This document shows, piece by piece, positions 24,968-32,915 of a stretch of 46,806 nucleotides of DNA. Every line of letters begins with the position of its first letter. Position 1 is the stretch's first letter. The stretch comes from a virus: positions 1 through 46,806 of the IMG/VR virus record IMGVR_UViG_3300025887_000036; one strand, written 5' to 3'. A model generated the notes under the pieces. The model was given only the letters and a program-made list of their open reading frames with translations. It was not told where the DNA came from and did no database searches. The position numbers and the translations under genes are program-made.

Positions 24968-26817
24968 AATTCTAATCCATTTTCTTCTAAATCATCCAAT
25001 AACATTTTCAATCTATCCCCATGTTCATCTTTTTTATTGATGATTTTATTAATTATTTCTTGTTTTCTCATTAGTGTATACCACATTACTAATGAAATTG
25101 TACCAGTAAATAGTTGGTAATATACCGAAACATTAGATTTCTGCCCTATTCGATAACATCTATCCTCAGCTTGCTCATTATCACCTGGTACCCAACTAAA
25201 TGAATTAAAGATAACTACAGTACCTTCAGTTAATGTAATACCAACACCAGCAGATGTTATATTACCAATAAAAACTTTACATTTTTTATTATTTTGAAAA
25301 CTATCAACTGATTTTTGTTTGGCGTTTGCTGTCATTTTGCCATTATGTATAACACACTCACTATTAGTGAAATTATCGGCTATTTCATTCAATTCGTCTG
25401 TAAATGTGGTGAAAATAACCACTTTTTGACCTTGTTCTATAGCATCTTTAGCTAATTCGATTGTATTTGGGATTGTTTCCATTGCTATAAATTTCCTAAG
25501 AAGTCCCAATTCAACAATATCTTTAGATAAATCACTAATTTTGCGTTTACCTTCTTCGGCTCGTTTCTCCATGTATTCATCCCAAATACTTTCATATTCT
25601 CTTTCACCACGTTTACTTAATTTATGGTAAATAGTTGAGACTGTCTTATCTGGCATATCTAACACCTCAGTTTTCAATCTTCTAAGAAGTGAGTTTTTGG
25701 TTCTAATTGCCAATTCATCAAGATTAGACGCACCATTGGTAATCCAAATTTGTCTTCTTTGACCATTCTTAAGTGTTTTATGAAATCGTTTAGCATCACA
25801 ATACCTTTGAGCAAAGAATTTCCAATTGTCAGCCAAAGGTGATTTAATCATTTTTAATATATTAAAGAAATCCATTGGTCTGTTAGCGATTGGCGTACCT
25901 GTAAGCTCCCAAACTCTTTCAATTCCATAAGTCAACGCAATTTCGTTAGCTATTTGACCTCTTTGGGTTTTATGGTCTTTAATTTTATGTGCCTCATCAA
26001 TTATCACCAAATCATATTTCTCATTAACTATATTCCTATTATGTGGGTTAAAGTTACCGTTTTTATCCTTCGTTGGTTCACCAATTGTATGAAAATTTTT
26101 GAGTATGTCAAAGTTAATAACAGTAAACCTACCAACTTCTGGCCATTTACTACCACTTACTATGATTGCTTTTTGGTCAAAACTTTCAATTTCTCTTTGC
26201 CAAGATATTTTAACACTAGCTGGACAAATAACTAAAACTTTTTTAGCATCAACTTCTAAAGCGGCCACAATTGACTGATATGTTTTACCTAATCCCATGT
26301 CATCAGCTAATATAGCACCTTTCCTACATACTAAAAATTTAATACCTTCTTTTTGGTGTTCGTAAGGGTGTCTACCCATTACATCCATTTCCTCATATTT
26401 CTCCCAATTAACTTCAACTTCACATTCAGTAAAATATGGGTCATCTAAAACTAATGTTTTTGGTAACCAATACATCTCCGCATTCTTTTGATTTTTTTTT
26501 AGTTTTCCATATACATGGTATGTCTTTTCTTGGTCGGCAAGCATAGCCTGTATAAGCATTTTTTCAGGTAAAAAAGAAAGTTTGTGTTTGTCTTTAAGTG
26601 ATTCACCTAACAAGGGGTTTATAGAGACTACACGATTTATAACTTGGGGTTCTACATCATAGAACTTATTAATGTATTCAACCTGACCCTCAGTTAACGC
26701 AACTTTATCATTATTAATGAGTTTTTTCTTCAACGCTTTTAGGTATGGATTAATTCCATTATATGTTTGTAGTAGGGTTATTGCACCTCTACTTTTAATG
26801 TCTTCTAAATTTATCAA
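24964..26817 (-). CDS. SNF2-family helicase (SMARCAL1/HARP-like ATPase)
   Basis: This 617-residue protein is a superfamily 2 Snf2-type ATPase. It has Q-like HPYEHQKEGI near 150, Walker A DDMGLGKT near 173-180, Walker B DEAH near 273-276, motif III LTGTPIANRP near 304-313, motif V GVGITLTEG near 522, and motif VI QAEDRCYRIGQ near 548-558. The compact size and lack of large insertions resemble annealing helicases that remodel replication forks; phages use such enzymes in replication or recombination. The start shown is TTG at 26815-26817. No in-frame ATG occurs upstream before a stop near 26841, and the next Met is over 80 residues inside. The gene leads the minus-strand block and shares a divergent control region holding a dyad. 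Confidence 0.9.
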   Translation of the reverse strand: MINLEDIKSRGAITLLQTYNGINPYLKALKKKLINNDKVALTEGQVEYINKFYDVEPQVINRVVSINPLLGESLKDKHKLSFLPEKMLIQAMLADQEKTYHVYGKLKKNQKNAEMYWLPKTLVLDDPYFTECEVEVNWEKYEEMDVMGRHPYEHQKEGIKFLVCRKGAILADDMGLGKTYQSIVAALEVDAKKVLVICPASVKISWQREIESFDQKAIIVSGSKWPEVGRFTVINFDILKNFHTIGEPTKDKNGNFNPHNRNIVNEKYDLVIIDEAHKIKDHKTQRGQIANEIALTYGIERVWELTGTPIANRPMDFFNILKMIKSPLADNWKFFAQRYCDAKRFHKTLKNGQRRQIWITNGASNLDELAIRTKNSLLRRLKTEVLDMPDKTVSTIYHKLSKRGEREYESIWDEYMEKRAEEGKRKISDLSKDIVELGLLRKFIAMETIPNTIELAKDAIEQGQKVVIFTTFTDELNEIADNFTNSECVIHNGKMTANAKQKSVDSFQNNKKCKVFIGNITSAGVGITLTEGTVVIFNSFSWVPGDNEQAEDRCYRIGQKSNVSVYYQLFTGTISLVMWYTLMRKQEIINKIINKKDEHGDRLKMLLDDLEENGLEL

Positions 26818-26839
26818 AATGGTATATTTTTTTGAACTT

Positions 26840-26860
26840 TAACAATATATTATATTGTTA
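26840..26860. promoter_or_regulatory. Operator-like palindrome between divergent genes
   Basis: TAACAATATA and TATATTGTTA form perfect 10-bp arms around a single T, 23 bases before the helicase start and about 84 bases before the plus-strand gene at 26944. The near-perfect symmetry suits a dimeric repressor site. No regulator is identified. Confidence 0.5.
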
Positions 26861-26917
26861 ATATACTTTATTTTCATGAAAAAGTGAATAGCTTAGAACT
26901 ATTTAGTGATTATTAAA

Positions 26918-26934
26918 TATTTATCATTATATAG
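26918..26934 (+). promoter_or_regulatory. Candidate phage promoter box, diverged
   Basis: TATTTATCATTATATAG resembles the recurring box and ends nine bases before the ATG at 26944. It differs from consensus at one central position. Confidence 0.35.
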
Positions 26935-26943
26935 TTAATTAAT

Positions 26944-27465
26944 ATGGAGTCAAATAAAAGGAGAATACCAATTAAAAGAATAAATAAATTCTTTTCTAGT
27001 AGGGATTATGATTTAGAAATACAAATGGGTCGTGAAGCCATAGAAGGTGATGGTAATTTTACCGTTATATTATATAGAATTGATAGAGAAACTACGCAAT
27101 CCGATGATATTTATAATGAAGCTAGTGCTAGTGAAATAAACTTCCTACCACCAATTGAGTTGTATGTTATGCCAATTATTGAAAAGGCTGAAAATAAAAC
27201 TTATAATTCAAGTTCAATGCGTTATTTAGAAGATGGTAATTTAAAATTTATTGTTTATTCTCAACATTTAAATGAACTTAGAGTTGATGTTTCGCTTGGT
27301 GATTATGTTGGCTATTATATTAATGAAACCGATGTTGTTTACTATAACGTGACTGATGCTGGCGAAAAAAACTATGATAATGCACATACAATAATAGGTT
27401 ACAAGGGTGCTTATAGAATAATAAATTGCACAATTGCTAACGAAGATGAATTTAACGGGATTTAA
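26944..27465 (+). CDS. Conserved phage protein, probable virion component
   Basis: I cannot assign a function to this 173-residue protein. Its middle reads FTVILYRIDRE, then INFLPPIELYVMPII, then NLKFIVYSQHLNELRVDVSLGDYVGYY, a beta-rich pattern that I associate with uncharacterised structural proteins of T4-like marine phages. There is no signal peptide. It opens a plus-strand run of virion genes after the divergent control region and lies 30 bases before the duplicated gene pair. A neck, tail-completion or baseplate role would fit the context, but no motif settles it. Confidence 0.5.
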   Translation: MESNKRRIPIKRINKFFSSRDYDLEIQMGREAIEGDGNFTVILYRIDRETTQSDDIYNEASASEINFLPPIELYVMPIIEKAENKTYNSSSMRYLEDGNLKFIVYSQHLNELRVDVSLGDYVGYYINETDVVYYNVTDAGEKNYDNAHTIIGYKGAYRIINCTIANEDEFNGI

Positions 27466-27495
27466 GAGTTAAATTATAAAAATTAAAATTATATT

Positions 27496-28239
27496 ATGGG
27501 ATTACCTAAAGGTTTTATTAAGAAAGTAAAATTTATAAATCAGAATGTTGGACCTGAAAAGAGACAAGATTATCTTGATGATATAGATTATAAAGGGAGT
27601 TATTTACCAAAAAGTGTTGGTTATGAGGATATTGATAGAACTTTTATTGAATTTGTTGATAAAGAGATGATAATATCTATCGATGGTGAATCAGTCCCAG
27701 TTCTTTTTCTAACAATTCAAAGGTGGGCTGAATTTTCTAAAACATGGACTTTTTCAGATAAATTTAAAAATACTAAAATGCCCTTCATTACTATAGTTAG
27801 AAAACCTGATATTCAAGTTGGTACTAACCAAGCTGGTATATGGAATATACCTGGTAAGCAATTATATACATATATGAAAGTACCTACGTTCATCGATGGT
27901 CGTAAAGGTATGGACACTTATAAAATACCACAACCTACATCAGTTGATGTTACATATGAAGTTAGATTCTTTTGTAATAGAATGAAAGATTTAAATAAAT
28001 TACATAAAGTGGTTCAAACTACTTTCAATTCCAGACAATTTTATATTAATGTGAATGGACATCCAATGCCTATTCATTTAGAAAGTATTGGTGATGAAAG
28101 TCAAATAAACGATTTTGATAGAAGAAGGTTTTATGTTCAAAATTTCGAAATGAAAGTGTTGGGATATATTTTAGATGAAAATGATTATGAACACATTCCA
28201 ACAATTAATAGAGGTAATGTTAAGTTTAAAGAAGAATAA
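27496..28239 (+). CDS. Tandem-duplicated virion protein, short copy
   Basis: This 247-residue protein is paralogous along nearly its whole length to the next gene. Shared blocks include KFINQNVGPEKRQDYLDDID near the N-terminus, LTIQRWAEFSK, FITIVRKPDIQVGTNQAGIW, and FYINVNGHPMPIHLE. About 75 nt near 27525-27600 are identical to 28270-28345, indicating recent duplication or gene conversion. I recall single-copy relatives in T4-like marine phages as unassigned virion or neck proteins. No enzyme motif is visible. Six bases separate it from the second copy. Confidence 0.55.
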   Translation: MGLPKGFIKKVKFINQNVGPEKRQDYLDDIDYKGSYLPKSVGYEDIDRTFIEFVDKEMIISIDGESVPVLFLTIQRWAEFSKTWTFSDKFKNTKMPFITIVRKPDIQVGTNQAGIWNIPGKQLYTYMKVPTFIDGRKGMDTYKIPQPTSVDVTYEVRFFCNRMKDLNKLHKVVQTTFNSRQFYINVNGHPMPIHLESIGDESQINDFDRRRFYVQNFEMKVLGYILDENDYEHIPTINRGNVKFKEE

Positions 28240-28245
28240 TATTGT

Positions 28246-29277
28246 ATGTCACAAGGATATAAAAAAAATGTAAAATTTATAAATCAGAATGTTGGACCTG
28301 AAAAGAGACAAGATTATCTTGATGATATAGATTATAAAGGAAGTTATTTACCAAAAAGTATCTATTATGAGGATATTGACAAGACTTTTATTGAATTTGT
28401 TGATGATATTTTAGAAATAGAGGTTAATGGAGTGAAAGTCCCAGTCATTTTTCTAACAATTCAAAGGTGGGCTGAATTTTCTAAATTATGGGATACTTCA
28501 GATAAATTTAAAAATGTTAAAATACCCTTCATTACTATAGTCAGAAAACCTGACATCCAAGTTGGTACTAACCAAGCTGGTATATGGAATATACCAGGTA
28601 ATAAGTTATATACATATATGAAAGTACCTACTTTTAACGGGGGTCGTAAGGGTGGTGATTTATATAAAATTCCACAACCTACGTCAGTTGACGTTACATA
28701 TGAAGTTAGATTCTTTTGTAATAGAATGAAAGATTTGAATATGTTTAATCGAAAGTCTCAATTAACATTTCAATCAAGGCAATACTATATCAATGTGAAT
28801 GGACATCCAATGCCTATTCATTTAGAAAAAATTGGTGATGAAAGTCAAATAAACGATTTTGATAGAAGAAGGTTTTACGTTCAAAATTTCGAAATGAAAG
28901 TATTGGGATATATTTTAGATGAAGATGATTATGAATTCGTTCCAACAATTAATAGAGCTATCATATTTACTGAAATAATAGATAAAGTAATTAAACCTAA
29001 AGTGGTTATTAGGTCATTTAAAGATATTGATGAGATATCTTTAAATGTGATTATAAAAGCGAATCATTTTACTGATGAGTTTATTATTAATTGTGCATAT
29101 GACGCACTTATAACATCAATAAATTATGTGATAAATGTCACAAATGTAAATATAGCAATTAATGGTATCCAACAAACATTTCCATTTAACATCTCAGCTA
29201 ATGAAGAAATGGTGTTAACTGTTGATAGAGATGATACAAAAGAAGCTAAATTTGAAATTAAAGGATTAGTTAAATAA
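28246..29277 (+). CDS. Tandem-duplicated virion protein with C-terminal extension
   Basis: This 343-residue protein repeats the fold of the preceding gene over residues 1-240, then adds about 100 residues without a counterpart there. The extension begins near EIIDKVIKPKVVI and includes IAINGIQQTFPFNISANEEM, reading like a small beta-sandwich domain of the type used for attachment. The stop codon overlaps the start of the next fibre gene (TAATG), so the extended copy is translationally linked to that fibre. One explanation is that the extension gives the duplicate a new fibre-docking role; this is inference. Confidence 0.55.
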   Translation: MSQGYKKNVKFINQNVGPEKRQDYLDDIDYKGSYLPKSIYYEDIDKTFIEFVDDILEIEVNGVKVPVIFLTIQRWAEFSKLWDTSDKFKNVKIPFITIVRKPDIQVGTNQAGIWNIPGNKLYTYMKVPTFNGGRKGGDLYKIPQPTSVDVTYEVRFFCNRMKDLNMFNRKSQLTFQSRQYYINVNGHPMPIHLEKIGDESQINDFDRRRFYVQNFEMKVLGYILDEDDYEFVPTINRAIIFTEIIDKVIKPKVVIRSFKDIDEISLNVIIKANHFTDEFIINCAYDALITSINYVINVTNVNIAINGIQQTFPFNISANEEMVLTVDRDDTKEAKFEIKGLVK

Positions 29278-30647
29278 TGAGTAATATTAATAAGACATTT
29301 GTATTTGAGACTGTATTAATTAGTGGTGGTACAACTGGGACAACAGTTGAGTTCATAACAGGTGCTACATTTAATACTGGGTCTGGTGACTTAATTTTAG
29401 AAACTGTTTCTGGAAATACAATTAACGTACCTTTAGATGGTAGATACACTTTAACAGGTCACACACATAATATATCTGAAATAACTGGATTCACAGATAA
29501 TTCAATTAATTGGGATATAGCTTATGACGACTCAATTACTGGTATAACTGTAAGTGGTACTAACACAAAAACAATTACTCTTCAACAAAGAGACGGTAAT
29601 ATATTAACCACTAATTTCACCGATAATTCAAATGATTCTAGTGACGTAGTTACGGGAATGACATTTAATACTGCAACAGGAGTGTTGGCATTAACAACGT
29701 TATCAGGTGATACAATAACCGAAGATTTAGATGGTAGATATGCTTTATCAGGTGATACAAGTACAAACACCGATGATTATGTTACAGGGGTTTCTTTTAA
29801 CACTTCAAATGGGTTATTAGAATTCACTAGATTATCTGGCGGTACATTTAACGTAGATTTAGATGATAGATATAGCCTAACAGGACATACACATGACTTA
29901 TCATCATTAAATAATGACACAGGTTTTATAACAGGATTTACAGACACTAATAATAACGATTATTTAACTGGAGCCACATTTAACCCAAATGATGGGGTAT
30001 TGAGTTTAAATTTATTATCAGGTTCAACAGTTCAAGTTGATTTAGATAATAGATATGCTTTATCAGGTGATACAAGTACAAATACCGATGATTATGTAAC
30101 TTCAGCATCATTTAATGCCTTAAACGGTATTCTTGAATTGACTAGAATTTCAGGTTCGACAGTTCAAGTTGATTTAGATAATAGATATACTTTATCAGGT
30201 GATACAAGTACAAATACCGATGATTATGTAACTAGTGGTGATTTTAATATAACTACTGGTGATGTAACTTTGACTATGTTATCAGGTGGTACTGTTGTTT
30301 ATAATTTAGATAATAGATATGCGTTATCAGGTGATACAAGTGCTAATACTGATGATTATTTAACTGGGGCTACCTTTAATACATCTGATGGTGTATTAGA
30401 ATTTAATAGATTATCAGGTGGTACCGTTCAAGTAAATTTAGATGATAGGTATTTTATTGGTGGACCAATAACATTTTCATGTGAAACCTCTGGCACTACA
30501 ACTTACATTGGTTATGGTGAAATTAATGCTTGTAAGATAAGAAAAATGGACACTATTTCTGGGTCCACATATACAGCATTTTGGTCAAATGGAGAAGAGA
30601 CGTTAGATAAATTATGGTCAAATAGGTTAAGTTATTTGTATTTTTAA
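29277..30647 (+). CDS. Short tail fibre of the LDDRY repeat family
   Basis: This 456-residue protein is built almost entirely of the same 45-residue repeat as the giant fibre: about eight units ending LDDRY, LDNRY or LDGRY. Most linkers here are ALSGDTSTNTDDY rather than LTGHTH, and GHTH appears only twice. The N-terminus before the first repeat is only about 25 residues. The last 65 residues form a distinct tip-like domain (ITFSCETSG... then WSNGEETLDKLWSNR). The start shares a base with the previous stop. It is probably another receptor-binding or connecting fibre; compared with the first fibre it has lost most of the possible metal-binding His motifs. Confidence 0.75.
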   Translation: MSNINKTFVFETVLISGGTTGTTVEFITGATFNTGSGDLILETVSGNTINVPLDGRYTLTGHTHNISEITGFTDNSINWDIAYDDSITGITVSGTNTKTITLQQRDGNILTTNFTDNSNDSSDVVTGMTFNTATGVLALTTLSGDTITEDLDGRYALSGDTSTNTDDYVTGVSFNTSNGLLEFTRLSGGTFNVDLDDRYSLTGHTHDLSSLNNDTGFITGFTDTNNNDYLTGATFNPNDGVLSLNLLSGSTVQVDLDNRYALSGDTSTNTDDYVTSASFNALNGILELTRISGSTVQVDLDNRYTLSGDTSTNTDDYVTSGDFNITTGDVTLTMLSGGTVVYNLDNRYALSGDTSANTDDYLTGATFNTSDGVLEFNRLSGGTVQVNLDDRYFIGGPITFSCETSGTTTYIGYGEINACKIRKMDTISGSTYTAFWSNGEETLDKLWSNRLSYLYF

Positions 30648-30658
30648 TAAATATTACA

Positions 30659-30671
30659 TATTTATAATAAA
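30659..30671 (+). promoter_or_regulatory. Candidate phage promoter box (TATTTATAATAAA)
   Basis: This consensus copy of the recurring box follows the fibre stop by 11 bases and lies 33 bases before the ATG at 30705. Confidence 0.5.
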
Positions 30672-30704
30672 CATAAAAAAGTAAAAATTAAAAACAATTA
30701 AAAC

Positions 30705-32381
30705 ATGGCAATATTAGACACGGACGTATCGATTGCATCAAATGGTGACATTAGATGGACGGGTGGTGCGACTACAAATTACACAGTACTTGAGTTACAC
30801 AGATTTTTAGGCGCATTAGCGGATGATGCTTCTTCAATAAACGATGATTTTGTGGATATCACAAGTGATACACCTTCTGATAGAAGTACGGATAATATTA
30901 TCACACTTCTTGGAAATTATAACATCGATGATACGATGGGCGAACATTTATTTGATGGTTCTATTTCTCAAGCTTCTGGTGCTGAATTATATTCAGGATT
31001 AAGAGTGTTAGGTGCTGTAAATAACATCAATACACAAATAATGGTAATCCAAAATAACGATTTATACCAATTTACCACTACTGATACAGCTCCTTTCTGG
31101 GGTGACCAATCAACTGGTGGTTTTAATGGTGATGCCCCATCGGGTATCTTATTCCGTTGTTTAATTAAATCAAGAACTGGTGGTAGTGATATTGATGGTA
31201 AAAGAATTAGAGTGCAAGCGAGACATTGGGGAGATACTTATGATTTCTTCAACGTGACACTTGGACAAGGTGAGTCGGTGGCTGCCCTAGGTACAACACC
31301 AGATGCACAAAATACAACTGCTTATTCAGGTGTAACAGGTTATACACACACAACAAACTTAAACGAAGGTTACAACCTTATTGATTTAAATAACGGTGCG
31401 GGTGACCAACCTTATTACTCATTATGGACTTATGGTGCTGACACTTCAGGTGATGGGCTTAAAGGACTTTGGGAATATATTAAATACTCTTCTGGTAATG
31501 GAACTACTGAAACTCTTTATGGACAACCAGGTGAATTATTCTTAGGTGTAACTCACGAAATCCTTATAAACACAGTAACAGGAATATGGCAAGAACCAGA
31601 AGTGGTTGGATGGGCTACAGGTACTGCAAACTTATTAGCAATTGATAGTACGACTAGTGGTACAATTATGTGGGTACAACTTTTAACTGGTATACTTCCA
31701 TCTACTGAATCAATTTCAGGTGTAACATCAACAGCAACGGCAATTTCAAGTACAACCGCAGCTAAAACGGTTCCTAAGACTTTCTTAGGTTCATATACAG
31801 GTTCACTTATTGGTGCATTTGGTGTGGGTGTTGATGATGGAGATTTAGTAGCGACTGATACAATTCAAGATTTATCAGGTAGTACACAAATTCCACCTAA
31901 CAACGTTACATTTACTGTTTCAAGTCTTGAAATAGCTGAAGATAGAATCTTGGTAGGACCAAGAAGTGGTGGTGTACTTCAAATAGACCAAATGGCTTCA
32001 ACTGCTGCTTCTTCTGGAGCTGGTACAATTGTTATGCAAGCTTCAATCCCTATTGATACTCCAGCTATTGGTACTATCAGAGTATTAGGTGATTTAGGTG
32101 TTTATAATAGAATACCATATACTTCATATGCAGGTTCAACATTTACATTGACTGGGACACTTCCTGATGACGTAACTAACGGTGCTAATGCATATGTATC
32201 ATATATTGATAAAGATGTTGCTGCGACCTCTGAATCCTTCACAACGGTATTCGATGCTCCAAGAGATTTATTTGTTAGAGTTAGAGATGGTAAGGTAACG
32301 CCAATTAAAACGTTTGAATCAGCGGGTACTTTGGGTGCTGCGGGTGGTTCAACGGTAGCTTCTAGGATTACGGATGAGTAA
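30705..32381 (+). CDS. Large virion structural protein
   Basis: This 558-residue protein starts ILDTDVSIASNGDIRW followed by YTVLELHRFLGALADDAS, an N-terminal region I associate with structural proteins of uncultured marine phages. The middle includes GKRIRVQARHWGDTYDFFNV and ETLYGQPGELFLGVTHEI, and the C-terminal half is Ser/Thr/Gly-rich and beta-like. There are no cysteine clusters, signal peptide or catalytic motifs. A promoter-like box precedes it and a strong terminator follows. I infer an abundant virion surface or tail-associated protein; the precise location is unknown. Confidence 0.6.
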   Translation: MAILDTDVSIASNGDIRWTGGATTNYTVLELHRFLGALADDASSINDDFVDITSDTPSDRSTDNIITLLGNYNIDDTMGEHLFDGSISQASGAELYSGLRVLGAVNNINTQIMVIQNNDLYQFTTTDTAPFWGDQSTGGFNGDAPSGILFRCLIKSRTGGSDIDGKRIRVQARHWGDTYDFFNVTLGQGESVAALGTTPDAQNTTAYSGVTGYTHTTNLNEGYNLIDLNNGAGDQPYYSLWTYGADTSGDGLKGLWEYIKYSSGNGTTETLYGQPGELFLGVTHEILINTVTGIWQEPEVVGWATGTANLLAIDSTTSGTIMWVQLLTGILPSTESISGVTSTATAISSTTAAKTVPKTFLGSYTGSLIGAFGVGVDDGDLVATDTIQDLSGSTQIPPNNVTFTVSSLEIAEDRILVGPRSGGVLQIDQMASTAASSGAGTIVMQASIPIDTPAIGTIRVLGDLGVYNRIPYTSYAGSTFTLTGTLPDDVTNGANAYVSYIDKDVAATSESFTTVFDAPRDLFVRVRDGKVTPIKTFESAGTLGAAGGSTVASRITDE

Positions 32382-32410
32382 TTAGAGATTAAATTAAAAT
32401 ACTTTACAAT

Positions 32411-32456
32411 TATCCTTATCTTATTATATTTATTAATAAGATAAGGATATTTTTTT
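32411..32456 (+). terminator. Strong rho-independent terminator abutting the next ATG
   Basis: A perfect 16-bp stem (arms 32411-32426 and 32434-32449) with a TATTTAT loop is followed by seven Ts. The T run ends at the base before the ATG at 32457. The loop also carries part of the promoter-like box, so termination of the virion gene and expression of the next gene share the same DNA. Confidence 0.9.
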
Positions 32457-32915
32457 ATGGAAAAATCAAATAAAAGTAAAGAATGTGGGGATTGCACGTT
32501 ATGTTGTGAGTTATTACCAATACCAGAGATAAATAAACCAGCGAGTGTTATGTGTGGTGATTGTATCTTAAGTAAAGGTTGTGGTATTTATAATAGTAGA
32601 CCTAATTCTTGTAGAAATTTTAATTGTCTATATTTAGACTCAGATGATATGGATATAAGTTTACGACCTAACGAATGTAGGGTGACTTTTGAAAAAGTAA
32701 CCACTAAAATATATTTTGGGATTGAATTACCAAAAGATATAGGTTCTTGTAAAACTCCAATTGTAAGTCAATACATTAAGAGTTTGAATGAAAGTGGTAT
32801 ATCGGTAGTAATTTCATCTTTTACAAATACACCAAATGAATACTTTTTAGCTGAAGGTCATAAAAAGGAAATCATAGAAAAAATAATAATGAACGAATAT
32901 AATAAAGTTAACTAA
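32457..32915 (+). CDS. YkgJ-type Cys-cluster (zinc/iron-chelating) protein
   Basis: This 152-residue protein has the CxxCxxCC cluster of the YkgJ/UPF0153 family at Cys10, 13, 16 and 17. It is followed by Cys33, Cys36, Cys42, then GIYNSRPNSCRNFNC with Cys52 and Cys57. The family is annotated as a zinc- or iron-chelating domain, with no firmly known biochemical role in most members. The second half lacks cysteines and looks like an ordinary alpha/beta tail. It begins directly after a terminator T run and its stop overlaps the next virion gene (TAATG). A role in modifying or maturing a virion protein is possible from context only. Confidence 0.75.
   Translation: MEKSNKSKECGDCTLCCELLPIPEINKPASVMCGDCILSKGCGIYNSRPNSCRNFNCLYLDSDDMDISLRPNECRVTFEKVTTKIYFGIELPKDIGSCKTPIVSQYIKSLNESGISVVISSFTNTPNEYFLAEGHKKEIIEKIIMNEYNKVN

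Noticed and set aside
32102-32497. 131-residue minus-strand frame across the terminator
   Set aside because: It crosses a strong terminator and is antisense to two supported genes, with no recognisable features.
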